From: Actinomycetota bacterium
GTDB taxonomy: Bacteria; Actinomycetota; Actinomycetes; Actinomycetales; Microbacteriaceae
Assembly (NCBI GenBank): GCA_018268435.1
Contig: JAFDWP010000085.1
Span: 1-41,803 of the forward strand
Reading direction: 5' to 3'
DNA length: 41,803 nt
The position numbers and the translations under genes were made by a program. The notes under the pieces are model-generated. The model was not told where the DNA came from. It ran no database searches and saw nothing but the letters and a program-made list of their open reading frames with translations. This document shows positions 22,228 through 30,650 of this stretch, in pieces. The stretch's first letter is position 1; every line of letters starts with the position of its first letter.

Positions 22228-23589
22228 TCAGTGGGCCGCGAGCGCGGCGGCGACGACGTCGAGACCCTCGTTGAGGAGGTCGTCACCGATCGACAGCGGC
22301 GGCAGGAAGCGGATCACGTTGCCGAACGTGCCGCAGGTGAGGACGATGACGCCCTGGGCGATCGCGGCCTTGGCGACCGCGCCGGTGAGTGCGGCGTCCG
22401 GAGCCCCGGTGGCCGGGTCGACGAACTCGGCGGCGATCATGGCGCCGTGGCCGCGGATGTCGCCGAGGCGCGGGTCGCCGGCCTGGATGGCGGAGAGGCG
22501 GTCCTTGAGCAGGGCGCCGATCTCGGCGGCGCGCTCCAGCAGGCCCTCGGTCTCGTAGGCCTCGATCGCGGCGATCGCGGCGGCGCAGGCCACCGGGTTG
22601 CCCCCGTAGGTGCCGCCGAGGCCCCCGGAGTGCGAGGAGTCCATGATCTCGGCGCGACCGGTCACACCGGCCAGCGGCATGCCGCCGGCGATGCCCTTGG
22701 CGGTGGTGATCAGGTCGGGCTCGATGCCGAAGATCTCGCTGGCGAACATCGCGCCGGTGCGACCGAAGCCGGTCTGCACCTCGTCCGCGATGAAGACGAC
22801 GCCGTTCGCGCGGCACCACTCGACGAGCGCGGGCAGGTAGCCGTCGGCCGGGACGATGAAGCCGCCCTCGCCCTGGATCGGCTCGATGATGACGGCGGCC
22901 AGGTTCTCGGCGCCGATCTGCTTCTCGAGCTGCTGGATCGTGCGGGCCGCCGCCTCGGCGCCGGACAGGCCGTCACGGTACGGGTAGGACGCCGGGGCGC
23001 GGTACACCTCGGGCGCGAACGGACCGAAGCCGCTCTTGTACGGCATGGCCTTGGCGGTCAGCGCCATGGTCAGGTTGGTCCGGCCGTGGTACCCGTGGTC
23101 GAACGCGACGACGGCCTGACGTCCGGTGTGCCGGCGGGCGATCTTGATCGCGTTCTCGACGGCCTCGGCGCCCGAGTTGAACAGGGCGCTCTTCTTGGCG
23201 AAGTCGCCGGGGGTGAGGCGGTTGAGGGCCTCGGCGACCTCCACGTACGACTCGTACGGGGAGATCATGAAGCAGGTGTGCGTGAACTGCGCGGCCTGCG
23301 CGGCGATGGCCGCGGCGACCTTCGGGTGCGCACTGCCGACCGTGGTCACGGCGATGCCGGAGCCGAGGTCGATGAGGGAGTTGCCGTCGGCGTCCACGAC
23401 GACGCCGCCGCCCGCGGCGACCGCGGCGACCGGCACGGTGTGTCCGACGCCGGCGGGGACCGCCGAGGCCTTGCGTGCGAGGATCTCGGCCGAGCGGGGG
23501 CCGGGGAGCTCGGTGACGAGGCGTCGCTCCTGCGGGAGGGAGGGTCCGCCGAGGGGAAGCGTTTCTGCCGGTGCGTCAATGGTGCTCAT
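22228..23589 (-). CDS. gabT: 4-aminobutyrate-2-oxoglutarate transaminase
   Basis: This 453-residue class III PLP aminotransferase transfers the amino group of GABA to 2-oxoglutarate, giving succinate semialdehyde and glutamate. Family features are GSGIAVTTVGSAHPKVAAAI, SGAEAVENAIKIAR, DHGYHGRTNLTMALTAK, EPIQGEGGF, FIADEVQTGFGRTG and the PLP-lysine motif TTAKGIAGGMPLAGV. GabT length is normally 425-455. ATG at 23589 lacks a good Shine-Dalgarno; TAGTCT lies 7 bases upstream, so it may be leaderless. It is divergent from a PucR-type regulator and is followed by its own terminator. The assignment rests on strong GabT similarity plus the adjacent semialdehyde dehydrogenases. Confidence 0.93.
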   Translation of the reverse strand: MSTIDAPAETLPLGGPSLPQERRLVTELPGPRSAEILARKASAVPAGVGHTVPVAAVAAGGGVVVDADGNSLIDLGSGIAVTTVGSAHPKVAAAIAAQAAQFTHTCFMISPYESYVEVAEALNRLTPGDFAKKSALFNSGAEAVENAIKIARRHTGRQAVVAFDHGYHGRTNLTMALTAKAMPYKSGFGPFAPEVYRAPASYPYRDGLSGAEAAARTIQQLEKQIGAENLAAVIIEPIQGEGGFIVPADGYLPALVEWCRANGVVFIADEVQTGFGRTGAMFASEIFGIEPDLITTAKGIAGGMPLAGVTGRAEIMDSSHSGGLGGTYGGNPVACAAAIAAIEAYETEGLLERAAEIGALLKDRLSAIQAGDPRLGDIRGHGAMIAAEFVDPATGAPDAALTGAVAKAAIAQGVIVLTCGTFGNVIRFLPPLSIGDDLLNEGLDVVAAALAAH

Positions 23590-23636
23590 GGCCTCGAGAC
23601 TACGAGCGTCGCCGACCCAGGGCATTCGCCGGCGCG

Positions 23637-23642
23637 TACAAT
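23637..23642 (+). promoter_or_regulatory. -10 element of the pucR promoter
   Basis: TACAAT is a near-consensus -10 that would start transcription about 55 bases before the regulator's ATG. No clear -35 is present, in keeping with an activator-dependent or extended promoter. It lies in the 114-base gap shared with gabT. Confidence 0.5.
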
Positions 23643-23703
23643 CTGGGTGAGGATTTCGCCATCCCGGCCACACCTGTCGTCGCCCCGAGGAGGACCGCAG
23701 CCG

Positions 23704-25194
23704 ATGGAACAGCAGCCCACCCTGCGCACCCTGCTGGGACGTCGCGACCTGCACCTGCGACTGGTCGGCGGCGTGGACGCCCTGGCCCCCGGATCCCTCG
23801 ACCACCCGCTGCGCTGGGTGCACAGCTCCGACCTCACCGACCCCACGCCGTTCCTCGCCGACGACCTCGCCCTGCTCACGACCGGCACCCAGTTCGCTGA
23901 CGACGACGCGGCGGGCGCGCACGCCTACGTGCACCGGCTGGTCGACCGCGGCGTGGTGGCGCTGGGCTTCGGCACCGAGGTGCACCGCAGCGGCATCCCC
24001 GCCGACCTCGTCGCCGCCTGCGCCGCCGCGGGCCTGCCGCTGTTCGAGGTGCCGTACAGCACCCCGTTCATCGCCGTCGCCCGGGCGCACGCCGAGGCGA
24101 TCGCCGCCCAGGCGTACGCCCGGCGCACCTGGGCGCTGGAGACGCAGCGCGCACTGTCGGTCGCGGCGCTGCGTCCGCACGGGCTGGAGTCGACGCTCAC
24201 CGAGCTGTCCCGACGGCTCGGATGCTGGGTGGGCATGTACGACGCCGCGGGACGGCTCGTGCACGAGCAGCCCTCCGGCGGATCCTCCCCCGCCGTCGAC
24301 GAGGCCGCGTCGGACCTGCTCGCGCGCGGCGGATCCGCGAACCGCGTGGTGCAGGCGGGAACGTCCGCGTACACCCTGCTCACGGTGGGACGCGCCGGGC
24401 ACCTGCGCGGCGTCGTGGCGATCGCCAGCGGAACCCTGGACCCGGAGACCCGCGGCGTGGTGACCTCGGTCATCGCGATGGCGGGGCTGTCGCTCGAGCA
24501 GAGCGAACAGCTCGCCCGCAGCCGGCGACGGCTGCACCGGCAGCTGCTGGCCTCGCTGCTGGGCGACGACCCGGCGCTCGCCCGGCGCGTGCTGGGCGCG
24601 CTGCCGCCGGCGCCGATCGTCGTCGCCGTCGCGGCGGGGCAGCGCCAGGACGCGGTCGCGGAGTGGTGGGAGCGCCAGCGCGGCGACGCCCCCGCGGTGT
24701 TCCTCGCCGACTCCGACGACGGCCTGGTGATGTGCCTCGCCATCGCGGACGCCGGCGTGCTGGACGAGCTCGCCGAGCGCACCGGGGTGCGGATCGGCGT
24801 CTCGGCGCCCGAGGAGTACACCGCGTTCTCGCATGCGCATGCGCAGGCCCTCGCGGCCCTGCGCCGCTCCGGCGACGGGGTCGTGCGCTACGCCGACAGC
24901 GCAGAGACGAGCGTGCTCGCGGCGTTCGCGACCGACGAGGCCCGCCTGATCGCGGAGTCGCTGCTCGCGCCGTTGCGCCAGCACGACGCGCGCGAGGGCG
25001 CCGAGCTCGAGCGGTCGCTGCGGGTGTGGCTCGAGCATGACACCCGCCTGGAGCCGGCCGCGGCCGCGCTCGGCGTGCACCGGCACACGCTGCGCACCCG
25101 GATCGCCCAGGCTGCGGCGATCCTCGACGCGGACCTCGGCTCGTTCCCCGCGCGCGCCGAGCTGTGGGCGGCGCTGCGCACCGCGGGCGACTGA
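23704..25194 (+). CDS. PucR-family transcriptional regulator of GABA/putrescine genes
   Basis: This 496-residue regulator has an N-terminal PucR-type purine-catabolism domain (about residues 5-130; RWVHSSDLTDPTPFLADDLALLTTG is the signature), a central GAF/CdaR-like region, and a C-terminal helix-turn-helix of the PucR_2 type (LEPAAAALGVHRHTLRTRIAQAAAIL, about 450-475). PucR-type proteins such as GabR of C. glutamicum activate gabT-gabD. Divergent placement 114 bases from gabT supports the same role. ATG at 23704 has a strong GAGGAGGA site (23689-23696). The much longer open frame upstream is non-coding. Confidence 0.88.
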   Translation: MEQQPTLRTLLGRRDLHLRLVGGVDALAPGSLDHPLRWVHSSDLTDPTPFLADDLALLTTGTQFADDDAAGAHAYVHRLVDRGVVALGFGTEVHRSGIPADLVAACAAAGLPLFEVPYSTPFIAVARAHAEAIAAQAYARRTWALETQRALSVAALRPHGLESTLTELSRRLGCWVGMYDAAGRLVHEQPSGGSSPAVDEAASDLLARGGSANRVVQAGTSAYTLLTVGRAGHLRGVVAIASGTLDPETRGVVTSVIAMAGLSLEQSEQLARSRRRLHRQLLASLLGDDPALARRVLGALPPAPIVVAVAAGQRQDAVAEWWERQRGDAPAVFLADSDDGLVMCLAIADAGVLDELAERTGVRIGVSAPEEYTAFSHAHAQALAALRRSGDGVVRYADSAETSVLAAFATDEARLIAESLLAPLRQHDAREGAELERSLRVWLEHDTRLEPAAAALGVHRHTLRTRIAQAAAILDADLGSFPARAELWAALRTAGD

Positions 25195-25203
25195 GGCCGA
25201 CCG

Positions 25204-25902
25204 TCAGCGGCCGAGCGCCGCGAGCATGTCCGCGGCGGTGCCGGGGAAGATCGGGCCGTGCCCGACCACGATCCGGCGCTCGGGCAGGCCACGCAGGTGC
25301 TCCAGGCTGACCGGTGTGAGCTCGGGATCGTCGCTGAACGGACCGAGCTGCAGGTCGGTGGACCCGTTGAGCACGTGCCGTGTCGTGACGGCGTCGCCGA
25401 CGAAGATCGCGTCCACGGCGGGGATGCGGATCGCGACGGATCCGGCCGAGTGGCCCGGCATACCGAGGATCTCGGGGGCCCCTGGCAGGTCGAGCACGTC
25501 GCCGTCGCGCATGGTGCGCACCGCGCCCAGATGCTTCGTGCGCAGCGCGCCGCGACGCAGCGCGACGGCGAAGAACTGCAGCGTCGGCCCGAGCCGCTTC
25601 GCCCCGCCCGGCGCGGACGGCGCCTTCTCCCCCTGCGCGCGCCCTGCGTCGTCCTCGTGCACGTAGACCGGCACCCCGTGCGCGGTGCGCAGCCACTCGG
25701 CGACGCCGATATGGTCGCTGTCCCCGTGCGTGAGCACGACGCCGCGGATGTCCGAGACGTCGCGGCCGACGGCGGCGAGGGCACGCTGCAGGATCCGGCG
25801 GTCGCCCGGGAGCCCCGCGTCGACCAGCGTCACGCCCTCCTCGGTGACGACGGCGTGCATGGCGACGATGTCGTCGCCGATCCGGAGCAGTTCCGCATTC
25901 AT
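25204..25902 (-). CDS. Metallo-beta-lactamase-fold hydrolase
   Basis: This 232-residue MBL-fold protein has the metal-binding motif VVLTHGDSDHIGVAEWL (about residues 55-71, HxDxDH form), the later metal-binding histidine in GMPGHSAGSVAIR, the bridging Asp in IFVGDAVTT, and a final HGPIFPG. The fold covers lactonases, glyoxalase II and thiolesterases; the compact size and lack of extra domains do not tell which. Its stop converges with the pucR stop. The ATG at 25902 has TAGCGT 7 bases upstream and no ribosome site, so it may be leaderless. An operator overlaps that -10, so the divergent TetR protein should repress it. Confidence 0.88.
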   Translation of the reverse strand: MNAELLRIGDDIVAMHAVVTEEGVTLVDAGLPGDRRILQRALAAVGRDVSDIRGVVLTHGDSDHIGVAEWLRTAHGVPVYVHEDDAGRAQGEKAPSAPGGAKRLGPTLQFFAVALRRGALRTKHLGAVRTMRDGDVLDLPGAPEILGMPGHSAGSVAIRIPAVDAIFVGDAVTTRHVLNGSTDLQLGPFSDDPELTPVSLEHLRGLPERRIVVGHGPIFPGTAADMLAALGR

Positions 25903-25905
25903 GAT

Positions 25906-25944
25906 GGCTACGCTATATAGCCTTCATGGCTACTGTCAATAGCC
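25906..25944. promoter_or_regulatory. Two tandem TetR operators
   Basis: GGCTA-N7-TAGCC occurs twice, at 25906-25922 and 25928-25944, separated by 5 bases (22 bases centre to centre, about two helical turns). They fill the promoter region shared by the MBL gene and the tetR gene. Spacing on one DNA face suggests cooperative binding of two dimers. Confidence 0.8.
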
Positions 25945-25967
25945 TTATGATCGGGGAGGGAGGATCC

Positions 25968-26543
25968 ATGCCGGCACCGCAGCGCGTCACCACCGCGTCG
26001 CTCGCCGCGACCGCGCGTGCGATCGCCGAACGCGACGGGATCGACGCCGTCACCATCAGCGCCGTGGCTGCCGCCGCCGGGGTGCGCGCGCCCAGCCTGT
26101 ACAAGCACGTGGGCCATCGGCACGACCTGCTCCGGCTGATCGCCGACGACGCCGCGCGCGAGCTCGGCGACGATGTCACGGCGCTCGTCGGGTCCTCCGC
26201 GGATCCCGCCGTCGTGCTGCCCGGGATCGCGCGGGCCGTGCGCGCGTTCAGCGCACGCTCCCCGCGCGCGGCCGGACTGCTGTTCTCCGCGCCCTCCCCC
26301 GAGGCCGGTCCGACCCCCGAGGGCATGGCTCCGCTCATCGCCTCGCTGCTCGAGGCCGTGGGCCGCGCCACGCCGGGCGATCCCCTGCCCGCGGCGCGCA
26401 CGATGACGGCCTGGGTCTACGGCTTCTGCACCATGGAGCAGGCCGGCGCCTTCCAGCTCGGCGGCGACGTGGACGAGGCCTTCGAGTTCGGGCTCACGAC
26501 GCTGGTCGACGCCCTCACCGGATCGGGCGGCGCGCGGCGCTGA
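25968..26543 (+). CDS. TetR-family repressor
   Basis: This 191-residue TetR regulator has an N-terminal helix-turn-helix (SLAATARAIAERDGIDAVTISAVAAAAGVRAPSLYKHVGHRHDLLRLI, about residues 10-57) and a C-terminal TetR_C-type ligand domain (TAWVYGFCTMEQAGAFQLGGDVDEAFEFGLTTL). I use ATG at 25968, which has GGGAGGGAGGA just upstream. The in-frame ATG at 25926 lies between the two operators and within the promoter, so it is unlikely. Divergent from the MBL-fold gene, its probable target. Ligand unknown. Confidence 0.9.
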   Translation: MPAPQRVTTASLAATARAIAERDGIDAVTISAVAAAAGVRAPSLYKHVGHRHDLLRLIADDAARELGDDVTALVGSSADPAVVLPGIARAVRAFSARSPRAAGLLFSAPSPEAGPTPEGMAPLIASLLEAVGRATPGDPLPAARTMTAWVYGFCTMEQAGAFQLGGDVDEAFEFGLTTLVDALTGSGGARR

Positions 26544-26593
26544 CGCGGTCGGAGGCTCCCCCGCCGACGCACGGCCTGACGTAGGGTGGCCCC

Positions 26594-27256
26594 ATGGGAC
26601 CGATCGAGGATCTGGAGCGCGCAGCGTCCGCCGCCGCGGATCCCACGCCGGGCGCGGCGACGCAGGCGCTGGCGTCGCTCGACTGGCTGACCGCGGCCGT
26701 CGATGCCGACCGCACGGCGGGCCTCTTCGCGCAGTGGGGCCTGTCCACCGTGATCGATGAGAACACCGCCGACGAGGTCATCGGCAGGCCGCTCTTCGAC
26801 GCCCTGCACGAGCGCGCGGGCCTGTCGGCCGCCTGGCCGATCGGCAATGCGGGGCTGCTGCACACCTACGGCTACCTGCTCTCACTCGCCCCCACGCCGT
26901 ACGGCCTGAAGCGGGAGCGCTGGCTCGGCCGCGAGCTCTCCGCCGGGCTGGGACTCGGCGCCGGGCACTTCCTGCCGTGGGAGGGCCCGCGCACCCTGCT
27001 CGCCCGAGCCACGGAGGCCGCGACCCTGCTGATCGCCTCCGGAGGCGAATTCTCCTGGTACGCGCTCGGAGGCGGACGCGCCACGCGCACGGTGCTGAGC
27101 CACGAGCACGACGGCTCCCGGGCGCTCGCCTACGCGGTAGCGCCCGCGCCGGGCACGAGACCGCTGCTGGTCACGATGTTCCCGGTCGCGCAGGCCGAGA
27201 CGGTCCGCCGCGACCTCGACGTGGCCTCGGCGCGCCTGCGCTGGAACGCTGCCTGA
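26594..27256 (+). CDS. Uncharacterised protein
   Basis: This 220-residue soluble-looking protein belongs to no family I can name. It has an acidic Ala-rich N-terminus, a central segment with PTPYGLKRERWLGRELSAGLG (about residues 101-121) and a Gly-rich turn GGEFSWYALGGGRATR, then a beta-rich end. No signal peptide or membrane helix is evident. ATG at 26594 has no ribosome site but TAGGGT lies exactly 6 bases upstream, so it is probably transcribed alone and leaderless. Codon pattern is normal for the window, and it sits between tetR and ramB with no shared operon. Confidence 0.75.
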   Translation: MGPIEDLERAASAAADPTPGAATQALASLDWLTAAVDADRTAGLFAQWGLSTVIDENTADEVIGRPLFDALHERAGLSAAWPIGNAGLLHTYGYLLSLAPTPYGLKRERWLGRELSAGLGLGAGHFLPWEGPRTLLARATEAATLLIASGGEFSWYALGGGRATRTVLSHEHDGSRALAYAVAPAPGTRPLLVTMFPVAQAETVRRDLDVASARLRWNAA

Positions 27257-27297
27257 TCCCGCCCCGCCGGATCCCCGCCCTCTCCCTGCGTCGCCGC

Positions 27298-28749
27298 TCA
27301 GGACGGGGCGTGCGCCTCGAGGAACTCGTACACGTCGGTCGTGTCGACGCCCGGGAACGCCCCGGTCGGCAGCGTCGCCAGCAGCGTCCGCGGGGTGCGC
27401 ACGTTCGGCCAGGACTGCTCCCGCCAGCGCTCCTCGAGGTCGGCGGGCGCGCGACGGCAGCACACCTCGACGGAGTGCTTGGAGACGCCGCGGTTGGTGG
27501 TGTCGCGGCCGATGAACCACTTCGTGTCGTCGAAGCGCACGCCCACGCTCACGGAGTGCAGTCCCTCGCTGGACGGCTCCACGCGCGCTGTGCACCAGTA
27601 GGTGCCGTTGCCGGTGTCGGTGTACTGGTAGTACGGGTTGAACCGGTCCTCCTCCTCGAACACGACCCGGCTGGTCCACTTGCGGCAGCACATCTGCCCC
27701 TCGATGGATCCGAGCCGGTCGGTCGGGAAGTTCACGTCGTCGTTCTCGTACGCCTTCGTGATCGTGCCGGACTCATGCACCTTGAGGAAGTGCACGCGGA
27801 TGTCCAGGTGCCGGGTCGCCAGGTTCGTGAACCGGTGCGCGGCCGTCTCGTACGACACCGAGTACGCATCCCGGAGATCCTCGATCGAGATCGCCCGGCG
27901 CTGCTTCGCGTCCTTCAGCACGGGGACGAGGTGCTCCTCCGGCATGAGCAGCGCCCCGGTGAGGTAGTTGGTCTCGACCCGCTGACGCAGGAACTCCGCA
28001 TAGCTGTGCGGCTCGGAGTGGCCGAGGATCCGGCTCGACAGCGCCTGCAGCACCGCGGTGCGCGCATCACCCCGGCCCGGCACCCGGCTGGAGAGGTACA
28101 GCCGTCCGTGCGCGAGGTCGGCGACGCTGCGGGTGGACTGCGGCAGATCCGGCGCGTAGTGCAGCGTGAAGCCGAGGTGCGCGGCGATGTCGCTCGCCGT
28201 GCGCTGCGTCAGCGGGCCGCCGGGGTGGTGCACGGCGGCGAGGATCTCGGCCGCCTGCTGCTCCAGGTCCGCGAAGTGGTTGTCCTGACGGCGCATGAGA
28301 TGGCGCAGCTCGACGTTGGCCCGACGCGCCTCCTCGGGCGTGGCCGCACGCTCGTCGCGGAGCCGGTCGATCTCGCCGTGCAGCGCGAGCAGGGCGCGCA
28401 GGGCCTCATCCGGCACGCTCTTCGCGATCCGGAACGGCGCGATCCCGAGGGCCTGGAACGTCTGCCCCTTCATGGCGCGCTCGACGGCGACCTCCATGCC
28501 GGCGCGTTCGTCCAGCGGCGTCTCCGCGAGGATCTCGTCGATCGTCGCGCCCAGCGCGCGCGCGATCGCCTGCAGCTGAGTGAGCTTCGGCTCGCGCTTG
28601 CCGGTCTCGATCATGGACACCTGGCTGGGCGCGCGATCGATCGCCGTGGCGAGCTGCTCCAGCGTCATGCCCTGCGCGGTGCGCAGCCGGCGGATCCGCC
28701 GACCGATCGTGAGAGCGTCGACCACTTCTGCCGTGTCTGCGATGACCAT
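27298..28749 (-). CDS. ramB: RamB-family regulator of acetate/glyoxylate genes
   Basis: This 483-residue protein starts with an XRE-type helix-turn-helix (IGRRIRRLRTAQGMTLEQLATAIDRAPSQVSMIETGKREP, about residues 15-55). A ScfR/IrrE-like central region follows, then the Cys-containing C-terminal domain of the RamB family (MCCRKWTSR, TYWCTAR, EVCCRRAP). RamB in C. glutamicum and M. tuberculosis controls isocitrate lyase, malate synthase and other acetate genes. Divergence from malate synthase supports this. ATG at 28749 lacks a ribosome site; CAGAAT lies 7 bases upstream. A perfect inverted repeat overlaps that position, consistent with autoregulation. Confidence 0.9.
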   Translation of the reverse strand: MVIADTAEVVDALTIGRRIRRLRTAQGMTLEQLATAIDRAPSQVSMIETGKREPKLTQLQAIARALGATIDEILAETPLDERAGMEVAVERAMKGQTFQALGIAPFRIAKSVPDEALRALLALHGEIDRLRDERAATPEEARRANVELRHLMRRQDNHFADLEQQAAEILAAVHHPGGPLTQRTASDIAAHLGFTLHYAPDLPQSTRSVADLAHGRLYLSSRVPGRGDARTAVLQALSSRILGHSEPHSYAEFLRQRVETNYLTGALLMPEEHLVPVLKDAKQRRAISIEDLRDAYSVSYETAAHRFTNLATRHLDIRVHFLKVHESGTITKAYENDDVNFPTDRLGSIEGQMCCRKWTSRVVFEEEDRFNPYYQYTDTGNGTYWCTARVEPSSEGLHSVSVGVRFDDTKWFIGRDTTNRGVSKHSVEVCCRRAPADLEERWREQSWPNVRTPRTLLATLPTGAFPGVDTTDVYEFLEAHAPS

Positions 28750-28756
28750 GGCGACG

Positions 28757-28777
28757 ATTCTGTCATGAAAACAGAAT
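28757..28777. promoter_or_regulatory. Candidate operator between ramB and aceB
   Basis: ATTCTGT-N7-ACAGAAT is a perfect 7-bp inverted repeat starting 8 bases upstream of the ramB ATG and overlapping its probable -10. It does not match the published corynebacterial RamB site (AAAACTTTGCAAA type), so the binding protein is uncertain. The rest of the 28778-28914 gap holds the aceB promoter, which I cannot pinpoint. Confidence 0.55.
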
Positions 28778-28914
28778 TCTGATCGAACTTCTCCCCGAAT
28801 CTGGTCGTTCACCGCGTGGAACTTCACGCAGAGTGGTCTCACGCCACCCGGCACAGCCCCTCGGTCCCTGACCTCGTCGAAGGGCCGACCGACATCCCAC
28901 GGAGGAGAAAGATC

Positions 28915-30579
28915 ATGACCATCCCCACTGCGTCGCCGACCGCCCCGATCCGGACCGTCGGCACCGTCGCGGCCGCCGAGGGCCCCGCGATGCGCATCAC
29001 CGGCCCGATGCGCGACCGCTACGCCGAGATCCTCACGCCCGCGGCCGTCGCGTTCCTCACCGAGCTGCACCACCGCTTCGGCGGCCGCCGGCACGATCGC
29101 CTCGCAGACCGCATGCGCCGCCGCTTCGAGATCGGCAACGGCCACGACCCGCGCTTCCGCGACGACACTCGGCACATCCGCGAGGACGCCGACTGGCGCG
29201 TGGCGGGCGCCGGCCCGGGGCTCGAGGACCGCCGTGTCGAGATCACCGGCCCGACCGATCCGAAGATGACGATCAACGCGCTGAACTCCGGCGCGAAGGT
29301 CTGGCTGGCCGACCAGGAGGACGCCACGAGTCCGACCTGGGGCAACGTGATCGGCGGCCAGCTGTCGCTGCGCGACGCGATCCGCGGCCGCCTGGTGCAC
29401 ACCAGCGACGACGGCCGGGAGTACCGCGTGACGGCCGCGCAGACCCCGACGATCGTGATGCGGCCGCGCGGCTGGCACCTCGTCGAGAAGCACCTCGAGT
29501 TCACCGACCGCACCGGACGCCGGATGGACGCCTCGGGCTCGCTGGTCGACTTCGGGCTGTACTTCTTCCACAACGCGCAGGCGCTCATCGACGCCGGGCG
29601 CGGCCCGTACTTCTACCTCGCCAAGCTCGAGTCGAGCGAGGAGGCCAAGCTCTGGAACGACGTGTTCACGTTCAGCGAGGAGTACTTCGGCATCCCGCGC
29701 GGCACGATCCGTGCCACCGTGCTCATCGAGACCCTGCCCGCCGCGTTCGAGATGGAGGAGATCCTGTTCGAGCTGCGCGAGCACTGCGCGGGCCTGAACG
29801 CAGGCCGCTGGGACTACATCTTCTCGATCATCAAGAACTACCGCGGCCGGGGCGCCCGCTTCGTGCTCCCGGACCGCAGCGAGGTCACGATGACCGTGCC
29901 GTTCATGCGGGCGTACACCGAGCTGCTCGTGCAGACCTGCCACAAGCGAGGCGCCTTCGCGATCGGCGGGATGAGCGCCTTCATCCCCAACCGGCGCGAC
30001 CCCGAGGTGACGGCGCGGGCGATCGAGAAGGTCGCCGCCGACAAGAAGCGCGAGGCCGGCGACGGCTTCGACGGCACCTGGGTGGCGCACCCCGACCTGA
30101 TCCCGACGGCGCAGGCGGAGTTCGACGCGGTGCTGGGCCAGCGTCCCAACCAGCTCGAGCGGCAGCGCTCCGACGTGCAGGTGCGGGCGGAGGACCTGCT
30201 CGACGTGCACATCGGTCGTCCGATCACCGCCGAGGGCGTGCGCGACAACGTCTCCGTGGCGATCCGCTACATCGAAGCGTGGCTGCGCGGCATCGGCGCG
30301 GTCGCGATCGACAACCTCATGGAGGATGCCGCGACCGCCGAGATCAGCCGTTCGCAGGTGTGGCAGTGGATCCACCAGGGTCAGACCACGCAGGACGGCA
30401 CCCTGATCACGGCGGAGTACGTGGAGGGGCTGATCACGGCGCTGCTCGCGCAGACCCCGCGCACCGCCGGCGACCGCTTCGACGACGCCGCCGACGTGTT
30501 CCGCGACGTGGCGCTGCGCCCCGAATTCCCGGCGTTCCTGACGCTCGGCGCCTACGCCGCGCACCTCGTGGAGCACTGA
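28915..30579 (+). CDS. aceB: Malate synthase A
   Basis: This 554-residue enzyme condenses glyoxylate and acetyl-CoA to malate, completing the glyoxylate shunt. Malate synthase features are ADQEDATSPTWGNVIGGQLSLRDA, the catalytic/metal region RATVLIETLPAAFEMEEILFELREHCAGLNAGRWDYIFSIIK (about residues 263-304) and GAFAIGGMSAFIPNRRDPE. The length matches the AceB (A) form, not the 720-residue GlcB (G) form. ATG at 28915 has a strong GGAGGAGAAAG site; a longer in-frame GTG or ATG start is not needed. Isocitrate lyase is not in this window. RamB lies divergently and RraA-like follows. Confidence 0.96.
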   Translation: MTIPTASPTAPIRTVGTVAAAEGPAMRITGPMRDRYAEILTPAAVAFLTELHHRFGGRRHDRLADRMRRRFEIGNGHDPRFRDDTRHIREDADWRVAGAGPGLEDRRVEITGPTDPKMTINALNSGAKVWLADQEDATSPTWGNVIGGQLSLRDAIRGRLVHTSDDGREYRVTAAQTPTIVMRPRGWHLVEKHLEFTDRTGRRMDASGSLVDFGLYFFHNAQALIDAGRGPYFYLAKLESSEEAKLWNDVFTFSEEYFGIPRGTIRATVLIETLPAAFEMEEILFELREHCAGLNAGRWDYIFSIIKNYRGRGARFVLPDRSEVTMTVPFMRAYTELLVQTCHKRGAFAIGGMSAFIPNRRDPEVTARAIEKVAADKKREAGDGFDGTWVAHPDLIPTAQAEFDAVLGQRPNQLERQRSDVQVRAEDLLDVHIGRPITAEGVRDNVSVAIRYIEAWLRGIGAVAIDNLMEDAATAEISRSQVWQWIHQGQTTQDGTLITAEYVEGLITALLAQTPRTAGDRFDDAADVFRDVALRPEFPAFLTLGAYAAHLVEH

Positions 30580-30650
30580 CCGTCGACATCGCCGGGAGGG
30601 AGCGACCCCGCCCCCTCCCGGCGATCGACCTGTGATCGAAGGGATCCCGC

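Noticed and set aside
20299-23703. Upstream extension of the pucR reading frame by more than 1100 codons
   Set aside because: It crosses usp, putrescine oxidase and gabT on the other strand and is arginine-rich nonsense. The real start at 23704 has a strong ribosome site.
23590-25086. Upstream extension of the gabT frame on the minus strand
   Set aside because: GabT family similarity begins at the ATG at 23589; the extension is the antisense of pucR.
25926-25967. The upstream ATG at 25926 as the tetR start
   Set aside because: It lies between the two operators and in the promoter, and has no ribosome site; ATG 25968 has a strong one.
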